Notes under the pieces: generated by a model
The model's input: the letters and a program-made list of their open reading frames with translations, nothing else
Databases searched by the model: none
Told to the model about the DNA's origin: nothing
Shown here: positions 11,601-20,734 of the stretch, piece after piece
How the letters are laid out: each line of letters opens with the position of its first letter
Numbering within the stretch: the first letter of the stretch is position 1
From: CAXBBB01 sp963815505
GTDB taxonomy: Bacteria > Bacteroidota > Rhodothermia > Rhodothermales > BA12
Direction of reading: 5' to 3'
DNA: 64,000 nucleotides
NCBI GenBank assembly: GCA_963815505.1
Contig: CAWFGU010000022.1
Location: 310,001 to 374,000 of the forward strand
Translations under genes and position numbers: made by a program

Positions 11601-12737
11601 ATGTCTCGCCTGATCGCCTGCCTGCTCTTCTTACTCGCTGCTGCTCCTGCGTTTGCCCAGAGTCCCATCTACGTTGGACTGACCGATAGAGGGCTGGACC
11701 GAGTGAACGGCGTCAGCGTCACGCTCTGGCGCTACGACTGGGACGGTATCGCCGACGAGAACGTACCGCTTGGACGCGTCCGCGGTCTGGCGCTGGGCCT
11801 TCCGCTGGCGTCTACGGGCGATCTGAGCGGAATAGGCTTAGGCATATTCGGCGTGACCTCGCGCAGCGACATCGACGGACTGGCCCTGGGAGGTCTCTCA
11901 GTCGTCGCCAACGAAGACATCCGAGGGATCGCGTTAGGCTCACTAGCGACCGTAGCGGGCGGCGACTTTACCGGATATGGATTCGGCGGACTGGCGTTGG
12001 TCGCGGGAGGCAATCTGAAAGGGGCTGGATACGGCGGGCTAGCTACCGTAGGAGGAGAGAGCGTGAGTGGAGTGTTCAGCAGCGTACTCGGCGTGATAGC
12101 CGGTGAAAACTTCAATGGCGTTGGCGGAGGAGGCTTGGGCGTCGTTGCTGGGTCGAAGTTTGACGGCGTCGGCGTCGGAGGGTTGGGCGTCGTCGTGGGT
12201 GAGGATGCTAGAGGCGCGTTCGGTGGTGGACTGGGCACGGTTGTCGGCGGAAGTCAACTCGGGCTGAGCGTCGGAGGACTGGGCACCGTCATCGGCGAGG
12301 ATCTGCGCGGACTGAGTGTCGGCGGAGGCGGCGTGGTCGTTGGCGGCGACGTGTCGTGGGGCGTGTCGATTGGCGGATTGGGCACGGTGACGGGCGGCGA
12401 GATGCGAGGCTTTACGCTGGGCGGACTCGCGGCCATCGCGCCCGACCTGCGCGGAGTGGCGATCAGCGGAGGCCTCGTCTTTGTGCCGGACAACAAGACT
12501 TACACGTCCACCACAGACGACGAAGGCAACACGACGATGGTTCGGTCGAGCGACGGAGGAAGGCTGAGCGGGCTCGCCCTCGCACCCGTCACGACGGTCA
12601 AGGGCACGCAGACCGGATGGTCCATCGGCCTGCTCAACTACGCGCGCAACCTGAGGGGCGTCCAGATTGGCCTGATCAACATCGCCCGCAATGGCGGCTT
12701 GGCAACCGTCTTGCCGCTGTTCAACAAAGGACGATAG
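11601..12737 (+). CDS. Secreted protein of 16-residue glycine-rich repeats
   Basis: A 378-residue protein with a signal peptide (MSRLIACLLFLLAAAPAFAQ). From about residue 60 to 290 it is built of tandem units, most exactly 16 residues long, with the pattern GxxxGGLGxVxGxxxx; at least ten consecutive units can be read. After a short spacer (VPDNKTYTSTTDDEGN) it ends with GWSIGLLNYARNLRGVQIGLINIARNGG, resembling the surface-repeat proteins annotated LA_2272-like. The regular period suggests a beta-solenoid or a beta-barrel-like surface structure, which is inference. The next gene starts three bases after the stop, so the two are probably co-transcribed. Function is unknown. Confidence 0.75.
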   Translation: MSRLIACLLFLLAAAPAFAQSPIYVGLTDRGLDRVNGVSVTLWRYDWDGIADENVPLGRVRGLALGLPLASTGDLSGIGLGIFGVTSRSDIDGLALGGLSVVANEDIRGIALGSLATVAGGDFTGYGFGGLALVAGGNLKGAGYGGLATVGGESVSGVFSSVLGVIAGENFNGVGGGGLGVVAGSKFDGVGVGGLGVVVGEDARGAFGGGLGTVVGGSQLGLSVGGLGTVIGEDLRGLSVGGGGVVVGGDVSWGVSIGGLGTVTGGEMRGFTLGGLAAIAPDLRGVAISGGLVFVPDNKTYTSTTDDEGNTTMVRSSDGGRLSGLALAPVTTVKGTQTGWSIGLLNYARNLRGVQIGLINIARNGGLATVLPLFNKGR

Positions 12738-12740
12738 CGC

Positions 12741-13238
12741 GTGCCCTTCACACCGTTTCACTTGGGACCGGGCGCGCTGTTCAAGGCTGCATTGGGCAAG
12801 CGGTTCAGCTTTCTGGTCTTCGCCGGATCCCAAGTGCTGATCGACTTGGAGCCGGGCGTCCGAATGATGATCGGCACCGATCTGCTCCACGGTCCGACGC
12901 ACTCGGTCGCTGGAGCGCTCGCCATCGGAGCCCTCGCCACACTGATCGGAAAGCCGATCTCCAACTTCGTGCTTCGGATCGCTGCGCCTGACGCGCGGCT
13001 GGTGACGTGGACTGCATCGACCGTCGGCGCCTTCATCGGCACGCTATCGCACGTGGCCCTCGACGCCGTCATGCACCGCGACCTGGCGCCGCTGTGGCCG
13101 TGGTCGGGCGCAAACGCACTGCTCAACGTGATTTCGGTCGATGCGCTGCACGGCGCGTGCCTGATCGTAGGAGTGTTAGGAGTCTGCGGCGGGGCAGCGC
13201 GGCTGTTGCTGGTGAGGCGTGAGCGTTTCGGGGGCTGA
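12741..13238 (+). CDS. Membrane protein, DUF457/YdjM-like putative hydrolase
   Basis: A 165-residue inner-membrane protein beginning MPFTPFHLGPG. Conserved histidine sites occur at FHLGPG, LLHGPTHSVAG and SHVALDAVMHRD, arranged around four or five hydrophobic segments. This fits the membrane-bound metal-dependent hydrolase group (DUF457/YdjM-like). The start codon at 12741 appears to be GTG three bases after the upstream stop, which suggests translational coupling to the repeat protein. The histidines could hold a metal, but no activity has been assigned to close relatives that I can recall. Confidence 0.65.
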   Translation: MPFTPFHLGPGALFKAALGKRFSFLVFAGSQVLIDLEPGVRMMIGTDLLHGPTHSVAGALAIGALATLIGKPISNFVLRIAAPDARLVTWTASTVGAFIGTLSHVALDAVMHRDLAPLWPWSGANALLNVISVDALHGACLIVGVLGVCGGAARLLLVRRERFGG

Positions 13239-13253
13239 CGCGTAGAAGACCAC

Positions 13254-13802
13254 ATGTCCGACGCGCGTACGATCTATCTCACCGGCTTCATGGGTTGCGG
13301 AAAGAGCACGCTCGGACCGATAGCGGCGAACGTGATGGGGCGCACGTTCTTCGACCTGGACCAGGAGATCGTCGCCCGCGCTGGACGCTTGATCCCAGAT
13401 ATTTTCGACCGCGAAGGCGAAGCAGGATTTCGTGCGCGGGAGGCGGAGGCGCTGCAAGAGGTCGGAACGGACGCGCCGTCGGTAGTCGCACTGGGGGGAG
13501 GCGCGTTCGTTCAGGAAAGCAACGCGCGGTGGCTGCTTCAAAACGGACTCGTGGTCTATCTCCGCCTGCCGACCGCTGTGCTGGCCGAGCGCCTGATCCA
13601 CTCGCCAACGCCTCGCCCCTTGCTCTTCGACTCCGAGGGAAACCGGCTGCAGGACGATGCGCTCCGCGCCAAGGTTCACGCTCTGGTAGCCGAGCGTCAG
13701 CCCTATTACAGACGCGCCCATCTCACGATTGAGGTGGGCGACGTGCCTATCGGCCAAGCCGTCGACCGACTCGTCGCTTCCCTCCGCAAACGGCTGAGAT
13801 AA
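13254..13802 (+). CDS. aroK: Shikimate kinase
   Basis: A 182-residue cytoplasmic kinase that phosphorylates shikimate at O3, the fifth step of the chorismate pathway. YLTGFMGCGKSTLGP is the P-loop. FFDLDQEIVARAG supplies the DxD-type shikimate and Mg site. FRAREAEAL and VVALGGGAF form the substrate-binding centre, and TPRPLL is the lid arginine region. The length is normal and the frame intact. It follows a membrane protein by 15 bases on the same strand and ends convergent with the CAP-domain gene, two bases apart. Confidence 0.95.
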   Translation: MSDARTIYLTGFMGCGKSTLGPIAANVMGRTFFDLDQEIVARAGRLIPDIFDREGEAGFRAREAEALQEVGTDAPSVVALGGGAFVQESNARWLLQNGLVVYLRLPTAVLAERLIHSPTPRPLLFDSEGNRLQDDALRAKVHALVAERQPYYRRAHLTIEVGDVPIGQAVDRLVASLRKRLR

Positions 13803-13803
13803 T

Positions 13804-14376
13804 CTACCGGGGTGCCAAACTCTGCGTAATGAAAACCGTCGCCCCTTCGCCGGTCGCCACACCGACAGCCTGTCCGCTGTAAACAGGGCTGAGCAGATTG
13901 GCGCGGTGACTCGGACTTTGCATCCACATTGCGACGGCGTGCCGAGCGATCTCCTCCTCACTGCGCCACTCGACCACGTAGCGGACACTTCCATTCTGTT
14001 CGTAGCGCTCGTAACTGCTGAATCGGTGCGCGAGGTACAGATTTTCGCCTAGATCGCGCTCTTCCCTACCCGCCCTGACTCCGGCATCCTGACCACCGTG
14101 ATCATGCGCGAAAAAGCGACCGGACGACATCCGCTCACTGTGCGCTCGGGCGGCATCGGTCAAGCGTAGAACCTCGTTCAGGGGCAAGCGGTCGTGATGA
14201 GCACGAACTGCATTGACCTCGACGAGCAGAGCGCGCTCGAGTCGGGCATAATCGAGAGGCGGGGGCGTCAGCTTTGCCGCGATTGGGTCCTGGGTCAACA
14301 GACGGTCGAGACTCGGGTCCACAGTGGTCGCGCATCCCGTTACAGCGAGAAGTAGGCAACAGAACAACGGGCGCAT
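13804..14376 (-). CDS. CAP (SCP/PR1) domain lipoprotein
   Basis: A 190-residue exported protein with a lipoprotein signal (LLLAVTGCATT, Cys15). From residue 45 it is a CAP domain: LVEVNAVRAHHDRLPLNEVLRLTDAARAHSERM, then FFAHDHGG, LGENLYLA, and the closing AVAMWMQSPSHRANLLSPVYSG. The His and Glu pairs of the CAP cavity are present. Bacterial CAP proteins of this type are widespread, with unproven roles in envelope biology. It converges on aroK. Confidence 0.9.
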   Translation of the reverse strand: MRPLFCCLLLAVTGCATTVDPSLDRLLTQDPIAAKLTPPPLDYARLERALLVEVNAVRAHHDRLPLNEVLRLTDAARAHSERMSSGRFFAHDHGGQDAGVRAGREERDLGENLYLAHRFSSYERYEQNGSVRYVVEWRSEEEIARHAVAMWMQSPSHRANLLSPVYSGQAVGVATGEGATVFITQSLAPR

Positions 14377-14662
14377 GGAGCGAGGGGTACGATGGCGAGG
14401 CGAGAAGCCATTTGGTAATCATTCCATAATACTCCGGTAATGTGGAGAGGTGCCCTTCATCCATTCGCCATTCGGATGGCGTGTGCATTCCGAAAATGCC
14501 TCGCTGATGGACGCAGGCCTTCACTGAATGTCGAGATAGGCAATAACCCATTGTTAAATGAATATTATCGCGCACTCAAATAAACGCCCGGTAACACATT
14601 CGTTTCATTTAATGTTAATGATTTGGTTACATTGGAGATCAAGAACCCTAATGAGGAGCATC

Positions 14663-14875
14663 ATGCACACCCTGACTCGCCAGTACCATCAATTGAACGC
14701 AGCTGCGCGGTTCGCCATCTCGATGGTTCTCGCTCTCGTTCTGTGGAGCGCTGCACTGGTCGCCATCCTTCCGGTGATAGGCGAGTCCTTCTCCCCCGCC
14801 TGGATTTTGATTGGCCTAGCCATCGCTCCCTGGATCGCTGTGGATAATTCGTTTCGGCGTAAGTCTTCCCTCTGA
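14663..14875 (+). CDS. Small two-segment membrane protein
   Basis: A 70-residue protein (MHTLTRQYHQLNAAARFAIS...) with two hydrophobic segments (MVLALVLWSAALVAILPV and SPAWILIGLAIAPWIAV) and a basic C-terminus. AGGAG lies four bases before the ATG at 14663, unusual in this window and supportive of the start; an in-frame ATG at 14651 is the alternative. Upstream, 14400-14650 is clearly AT-richer than the surroundings and may hold the promoter. A terminator-like hairpin follows. No family recognised. Confidence 0.5.
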   Translation: MHTLTRQYHQLNAAARFAISMVLALVLWSAALVAILPVIGESFSPAWILIGLAIAPWIAVDNSFRRKSSL

Positions 14876-14896
14876 AGCACAACTCTCGACTTAGAG

Positions 14897-14929
14897 CGGC
14901 GAGTGGCACCTTGTGCGGCTCGCCGTTTT
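14897..14929 (+). terminator. Candidate terminator after the small membrane gene
   Basis: CGGCGAG (14897-14903) pairs with CTCGCCG (14919-14925) and is followed at once by TTTT. It lies about 20 bases after the stop codon of the small membrane protein. The T run is short. Confidence 0.5.
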
Positions 14930-14966
14930 CGCGTTGGGTCATGTGCTTGCCCTCCCCAAAGCACGA

Positions 14967-15000
14967 AAGCCCGTCAGGCCGAGGGGGACCTGACGGGCTT
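14967..15000 (-). terminator. Intrinsic terminator of rho
   Basis: A perfect 12-bp inverted repeat, AAGCCCGTCAGG (14967-14978) with CCTGACGGGCTT (14989-15000), lies about 20 bases after the rho stop codon. On the minus strand it is followed by TTCGTGCTTT. Confidence 0.75.
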
Positions 15001-15021
15001 CGATTCGCTGCGAGGCAGGGA

Positions 15022-17552
15022 TCAGCCGTTCATGACGACGAGGAATTCCTCGTTGCCGCGCGTGCCTCTCATCTTGTCGAGTAGGAACGTCATCGCGCGG
15101 GCAGGCTCCATTTCGGACAGGACCTTGCGCAGCACCCAGACGCGTTGCAAGGCGAGTTCGGGAATCAGCAGTTCCTCGCGGCGCGTGCCGCTCTTGACCA
15201 GGTGCATTGCTGGGAAGAGGCGGCGGTCGGCGAGTTCGCGGTCGAGTACCAATTCCATGTTGCCCGTCCCTTTGAACTCCTCGAAGATGACTTCGTCCAT
15301 CTTGCTGCCGGTCTCGATCAGGGCCGTGCCAATGATCGTCAGGCTGCCGCCTTCTTCGACGTTACGAGCGGCCCCGAAGAACCGTTTGGGGCCACGCAGC
15401 GCTCCGGCTTCCAAGCCGCCCGACATCGTCCGTCCCTTGTCCGGGGCGGTCGTGTTGTGCGCGCGCGCCAGCCTCGTGATCGAGTCGAGCAGAATCACCA
15501 CGTCGCGACCGGCTTCGACCAATCGCTTGGCCTTCTCGAGCACCATGTTGGCGACGATCACGTGCCGCTCGGGCTCCTGATCGAACGTCGACGCGACGAC
15601 TTCGCCCCGGACGTTGCGCTGCATGTCGGTGACTTCCTCGGGCCGCTCGTCGACGAGCAGGACCATCAGGTGCGCCTCGGGATGGTTCTGCGTGACGGCG
15701 TTGGCGATCTTCTGCAGCAGGACCGTTTTACCCGTCTTGGGCTGCGCCACGATCAGTCCGCGCTGGCCTTTGCCGATGGGAGAGAACAGGTCGAGGATGC
15801 GCGTGGCGTACTCCTTGTCGGTCGTCTCCAGCTTCAGCTGCTCTTGGGGGTAGAGCGGCGTCAGGTATTCGAACTGCTTGCGCTCACCGACTTCGGCGAT
15901 GGGCGTGCCGTTGAGCGTGACGATCTCGGCGAGGCTGAAGAAGCGCTCGCGCTCGCGCGGCGGACGCACCTTGCCTTCGATGGTGTCGCCGAACTTGAGC
16001 GCGTGATCCTTGATGACCTGGGGACTGACGAAGATGTCGTCGGGCGAGGGCAGGTAGTTGTACTCGTGCGAACGCATGAACCCGTAGCCGTCGGGAAGCA
16101 GTTCGAGCACGCCGGTGCGCGCGAGAAGCGCGGGCGGAAGCTCAGCCGTCGGCTGATACGCCTTGACGTAATCGGGGGCTTCGGCGAGCGCTTCCTGTCG
16201 CTTGGTCTCGAAACGGGCGCGCTGGGCATCGGTGAGTTTGGACGGATCCAGTCGCTCGTCGCTCGTCTCCTCCATCGCGGCGAACGCTTCGGGCGGCAGG
16301 TCGCTCTTGTCGAAATGGAACCCGGATTGCTCGCTGACCACTTCGCGCAGCGCGTCGAGGCGGCGGCGGTCTTCGGCCTTGGCCTGCTGTCGGTCGCGCG
16401 TCGATGGCTGGCGGTTGGGGTCGGATTGGCGACGATCGTCGCGGCTGTTGCCATTGCCGCGATCGTTGGTGCTGTTGCGGTCGTTGCTGCTGCGGTCGTC
16501 TGTGTCGCCACGTGTGCGTTTCTTGCGCTTCTTGCGGCGGCTGGACCGGCTGCTGCCATCGTCCGAGTTGTCGGCGGGGTTGGAGTCGTCACTTCGGTTA
16601 TCTGAACGCCCACGGCCTCCACTGCGACCGCCATCGCCTGAGCCGCCGCTGGCTTGGTCGTTATCCCGGTTGGAGCGTCCACGACCACCTCGGGGGGAAG
16701 TGTCGTTTCCGCTGTCCTCACTCGTGCTGTCCGAGTCGGAATCACTCTGGGCGAGTGAGCGGCTGCCGCGTGGCGAGCGGTCGGCCTCGTTCGAGTTGTC
16801 GGCACTGCTCGACCGGCGGCCACGCGAGGAGCGGTTTTCATCGTCGCCCGAGTCGGAGGCGTTGTCGCTGCTGCGACCTCTGCTCCGGCTGCGGGACGCG
16901 CGCGCGTCGTTTTCTTCGTCCGCCGATTCGTCCTCGACCTGCGAGTTGCTACGCCCACGCGAGCGGCGAGGGGCGGGCTGATCGGCGCTCTTGGCCTCGT
17001 CGCTGGACGAGCCACGCGAGGATTTGGAGCCCGACGCGTCGTCTTTCGACTTGTCCTCATCGTCCGCCTTCTCGGCTTCGGCGCGCAGATCGATCTTGAC
17101 GAAGCGGCCTCTGCGCTGGCGTTTGGGGGCTTCGACGGGCGGTTCTTCCTGTTTAGCGTCGTCGCTCTTTGCGGCCGTCGTCTCGGCGGGTGCGTCGCTG
17201 GGGACCTCCTTCCTGCGCGGCGCGCGGCGGCGGGACGGCTTGGCGTTCGAGTCGCCGGACGTATCAGCGCCGCTCGCATCGCCCTTCGATGCAGTTTCGT
17301 CGTTGGGCGCGTCGTCGTCGGTCTTCTTGCGGCGGCGGGGCGAGGCTTTGCGTCCGCTCGATGAGCCGCGTCCGCTGCTGCGCCCCGACGAGCTTCCACG
17401 CTTGTCGCCTGCGGCCTCGCGTTCGGCCTGAGCTTCGAGGATGGCGTAGACGAGATCCTGTTCTTGAGGCCGCTGGTGCCCTGGAGGTTCATGTCTTTGG
17501 ACATGCCGCGCAATTCGGCGACGGTCTTCGCCTGCAACTCGGTGATTTTCAT
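15022..17552 (-). CDS. rho: Transcription termination factor Rho with long disordered insert
   Basis: An RNA-dependent ATPase that ends transcription, about 843 residues, roughly twice the size of E. coli Rho. The start at 17552 gives the Rho_N helices MKITELQAKTVAELRGMSKD. One base appears to be missing near 17463, where TSGLKN should continue as KQDLVYAILEAQ in the other frame. Residues 40-390 are a low-complexity tract rich in R, S, G, D and N (RSRSRGRSS, RRKKRKKR). The conserved core starts near residue 478 with GVLELLPDGYGFMRS (RNA-binding fold). Walker A, VAQPKTGKTVLLQKIA, is near residue 597, and RLARAHNTTAPDKGRTMSGG marks the Q/R loops. Such inserts are typical of Bacteroidota Rho. 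Confidence 0.95.
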
Positions 17553-17783
17553 AGACTGAAAATAGAAGGGGGAGTGTCCGGCACTCGGAGCCGGAAGGGT
17601 TGGTGAGCGCCGCACCGTGCGACGAATCCTGAGGCGCGGACCGAGTCGCCGAGAGCGTGCGCTCTGTCGGGGCGAGGTCGGACGACCGGTTCGGTCGGCG
17701 CCGTGTCCGTGCGACTGAATAGCGCGTGGACGGTTGGAAAGGTAGGTCGAAAACGGGGGACGGCGACCTTTCACGAGTTGTCG

Positions 17784-19055
17784 TTACGTAAAATATTCGC
17801 GCGGAATCTCGGCGATCGTCACGTGCGATCCCGTCACGACACACACGTCGTCGGGATCAGCGGTTTGCTCGAACTCGGCAAGTGCGCCGGCGACGGTTGC
17901 CGTCTGCACTTGGCGCACGCCTGCGCCGCGCAGCAGAATCGCCAGCACATCGGCGCCCATCGCGCGTTCGCCGGGCAACTCGGCGGCTACGACGCGCGAC
18001 CCGCTCTGGGCGAGAAGGCGAGCCACGCCGTGGGCGTCCTTGTCGCCCATCAGGCCGACGACGACGGTTCGGACAGCTCCCTTGGGGGGTTCGGTTTCGT
18101 GCAAGACCGCCTGGATTCCGTCCGGGTTGTGCGCCACGTCCGCGACGACGCGGGGTTGATCGCGGATCGCGTCTAGGCGACCGCGTAATCCGGTCAGCCG
18201 CACCACGCTCGCCAGCCCGCGTCTGACGGACGATGCGTCGAGCGCGCGTCCGGCCAGCACCTCGACGGCGCGCAGGGCGAGGGCCGCGTTGCCGACCTGG
18301 TGCAGCCCGGCCAGTCCCAACCGCGCGTGTGGGTATTCGGCGTGCGGCGTTTCGAACGACACCCCTTCGCCTCCCTGACGCGCCGAGACGCTGTCGCGCA
18401 CGTTCTCGAACTCGGAGTCGACCGCGGCAGCCGCTCGTCCCAGCACGTCCAGCACGTCCGAGCCGGTCGCGTTGGTCAGAGCCGGAGCGCCAGGCTTGAA
18501 AATGCCCGCTTTCTCTTTGGCGATGGCGGCACGTGTATCGCCGAGCAGATCGGTGTGGTCCAGCCCGATTTCGGTCACGCACGCCACGACTGGCGTCACC
18601 ACGTTCGTCGCGTCGAGCCGTCCGCCCAGCCCCACCTCGACGACGGCTGCATCGACCCGCTCGTCGGCGAAATGGAGCAGCGCCAGCGCCGTCGTCGCCT
18701 CAAAAAACGACACGCCGATCTGCTCGAACGCCGGCATCCAGCGAGCAACGGCATCGTCCAGCCAATCGTCCGGCACTTCGCGCCCATCGATCCGCATCCG
18801 CTCGTGGACACGCCACAGGTGCGGCGACGTGTGCAGTCCGACGCGTAGCCCGTGCGCCTGCAACAGCGCCGACGCAAACGCGCACGTTGACCCTTTGCCG
18901 TTCGTACCGGCGACGTGAACGATGCTCAGTCCGTCGTGCGGATCACCCATCTCAGAGAGTAACGCGCGCATCCGGTCGAGCCCGGGTTTGTACGCGGCAT
19001 CGGTGACGCCTGCGAAGCGTGGGAGCGCGAAGAGCGTGTGTTCGGCCTGCGTCAT
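17784..19055 (-). CDS. folC: Folylpolyglutamate synthase / dihydrofolate synthase
   Basis: A 423-residue cytoplasmic ligase that adds glutamate to dihydropteroate or folates using ATP. VHVAGTNGKGSTCAFASALL near residue 45 is the ATP-binding loop, LHTSPHLWRVHERMRIDGR is the folate-binding region, and VVEVGLGGRLDATNVV with EIGLDHTDLLGDT and EKAGIFKPG complete the Mur-ligase-like core. Its ATG overlaps the stop codon of the upstream DUF3667-ankyrin gene by four bases, which indicates translational coupling. It is followed by the 231-bp rho leader. Confidence 0.95.
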   Translation of the reverse strand: MTQAEHTLFALPRFAGVTDAAYKPGLDRMRALLSEMGDPHDGLSIVHVAGTNGKGSTCAFASALLQAHGLRVGLHTSPHLWRVHERMRIDGREVPDDWLDDAVARWMPAFEQIGVSFFEATTALALLHFADERVDAAVVEVGLGGRLDATNVVTPVVACVTEIGLDHTDLLGDTRAAIAKEKAGIFKPGAPALTNATGSDVLDVLGRAAAAVDSEFENVRDSVSARQGGEGVSFETPHAEYPHARLGLAGLHQVGNAALALRAVEVLAGRALDASSVRRGLASVVRLTGLRGRLDAIRDQPRVVADVAHNPDGIQAVLHETEPPKGAVRTVVVGLMGDKDAHGVARLLAQSGSRVVAAELPGERAMGADVLAILLRGAGVRQVQTATVAGALAEFEQTADPDDVCVVTGSHVTIAEIPREYFT

Positions 19056-20584
19056 TGATTCGACCGCGCGTCAAGGACGGATTGGATCAAGGCGCGCATC
19101 TCTTTGCTATCGGCCAAGTCGAGCGCGGTTTGCCCACTGCCCGCTTTGATTGCCGGATCCGCACCACCGTCGAGCAGCAGGCGGACCACTTCCAGGTAGC
19201 CTTCCTCGGCGGCTTCGTGGAGCGGCGTGTGTGCTTCGTCATTCGTGCGCGCCGTATTGGGATCGGCGCCGCGTGCGAGTAGGGCACGAACGGCGTCGGC
19301 GTGATCGTGTGTAGCAGCTTCGATCAGCGGCGTGTTGCCCGCTCCATCGCTCGTCGCGTTGGGATCGGCTCCGGCGTCGAGGAGCGACATCGCCAGATCG
19401 ATCTCGCCCCGGTGAAGTGCCAGGCGCAGCGCGTCGCCGGAGCGTTCGGGCAAATTCTGCAATCCACCTGCCTCTACGAGCGCACGCGCCGCGTCGAACT
19501 GATCGTTGGCAATCGCGAGCGTGAGCGCCGTGTGGCCGTCGCCGTCGACCCGGTCGACTTCGGCGCCGCGCGCGATCAGCGTGTCGATGACGGCGATGTG
19601 TCCGGCCAAGGCCGCATTGTGCAACAGCGTGCGAGTCGACGTGTAGTTAGCGTCTCCGCCCTGCGCGATCAGCGTCGAAACCACGTCGGCTCGTCCTTCG
19701 GCTGTGGCATCGGAAAGCGTCCAATCACGCTCCCCACCATCACTCACCAGCGTGGCGACCGTGAACCCGAGCAGAACAACGCCCAGGAATACACCATAGC
19801 TGACGTATCCCAGCGCCACACTCAGCATCGCCAGTACGACCGATCCCCACGTCCGAAACATCTGATAGGCCGCCACGCACACCAGCACGAGCAGCAACCC
19901 GGCATCGATCATCAGTTCGACGTTCATGCTGTGCAACGCTTCGGGCCATACGAGGTAGAGCAACTCGGCGAGCGATCCGATTACGGTGACCTGTCCGTAG
20001 CAGAACAGCCCGAAGACCAACCCCTCGGCGATGCGCATCTTGCGCCCCATGAACAGACGCAGAAAGAGCGCGATGAACAGGCAGACGATGACGGTCAAGT
20101 AGGTGCTGTTTTCCATCGACCACGTGACAAACGTACCCAGAACCTCGTCCATCGACCGCGAGGTCGAGCCGGCATTCATTGCGCCCTCTCCTATTTGCTC
20201 GACAATACGTTCCTGATAATCCGTCAGCGCGTGGACGATGAGGTTGAACGCCGTCGCCATCACGACGAAGCCGAGCGGGTTGACGTAGCGCTTGCGCTCG
20301 CCCCGTAGGTAGCGCCCGATAACGTGCCCCGGCTTGAACGTCATATGCCGGAGCGTCAGGAGCAGACCGTATTCCAGGTGCAAGAAGCGACGCCGAAACT
20401 CGCCCCACAGCACCTTGAACGTCAATCGGTCGCTTTCCATCGCGTGCTGTCCGCAGACGCCACAGTAGGGACCGTGCATCGGTGCGTCGCAGTTGGCGCA
20501 CTCGCGGTCGGCTGAATCTGGCGCCGCGTCGGTCGTAGGAGGCAGGGCCGATGACGGATGGGTGGAGAGCGAGAGGTTCTGCAT
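19052..20584 (-). CDS. DUF3667 membrane domain fused to ankyrin repeats
   Basis: A 510-residue membrane protein. Near residue 25 a zinc-ribbon motif CxxCx8CxxC (CANCDAP...YCGVCGQ) opens a DUF3667 domain, followed by TFKVLWGEF, the typical LLLTLRHMTFKPGHVIGRYLRGERKRYVNPLGF, and about five hydrophobic segments up to residue 290. The rest is five or six ankyrin repeats (TLLHNAALAGHIAVIDTLIARGA, TPLHEAAEEGYLEVVRLLLDGGADP). DUF3667 proteins are usually ribbon plus membrane only, so the ankyrin tail, probably cytoplasmic, is unusual. The start at 20584 is chosen because it precedes the ribbon and follows the ndk terminator. Overlap with folC suggests a shared transcript, but no functional link is known. 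Confidence 0.85.
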   Translation of the reverse strand: MQNLSLSTHPSSALPPTTDAAPDSADRECANCDAPMHGPYCGVCGQHAMESDRLTFKVLWGEFRRRFLHLEYGLLLTLRHMTFKPGHVIGRYLRGERKRYVNPLGFVVMATAFNLIVHALTDYQERIVEQIGEGAMNAGSTSRSMDEVLGTFVTWSMENSTYLTVIVCLFIALFLRLFMGRKMRIAEGLVFGLFCYGQVTVIGSLAELLYLVWPEALHSMNVELMIDAGLLLVLVCVAAYQMFRTWGSVVLAMLSVALGYVSYGVFLGVVLLGFTVATLVSDGGERDWTLSDATAEGRADVVSTLIAQGGDANYTSTRTLLHNAALAGHIAVIDTLIARGAEVDRVDGDGHTALTLAIANDQFDAARALVEAGGLQNLPERSGDALRLALHRGEIDLAMSLLDAGADPNATSDGAGNTPLIEAATHDHADAVRALLARGADPNTARTNDEAHTPLHEAAEEGYLEVVRLLLDGGADPAIKAGSGQTALDLADSKEMRALIQSVLDARSNQ

Positions 20585-20660
20585 CGACGAGGGGAGACTG
20601 CGATGCAGAATAACGATGGCGGACCGCTCCGCGTCAACTTGTGCGCAATCGGACGAACGC

Positions 20661-20694
20661 AAAAACCTGCCAGGCCGCGATGGCCTGACAGGTT
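20661..20694 (-). terminator. Intrinsic terminator of ndk
   Basis: On the minus strand AACCTGTCAGGCC pairs with GGCCTGGCAGGTT, with one mismatch, around a 5-base loop and runs into TTTTTGCG. It lies 40 bases after the ndk stop codon and before the DUF3667-ankyrin start. Confidence 0.75.
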
Positions 20695-20702
20695 GGGAGG
20701 GG

Positions 20703-20734
20703 CGAGCCGAAGCTCGTCGAAGGGTCGAAGACCC
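20703..20734 (-). other. Two UUCG-type mini-hairpins in the ndk 3' UTR
   Basis: Read on the minus strand, GGGTC-TTC-GACCC (20722-20734) starts directly after the ndk stop codon, and CGAGC-TTCG-GCTCG (20703-20716) follows. The second has the stable C(UUCG)G tetraloop. They precede the terminator and may protect the transcript end. Function is inference. Confidence 0.4.
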
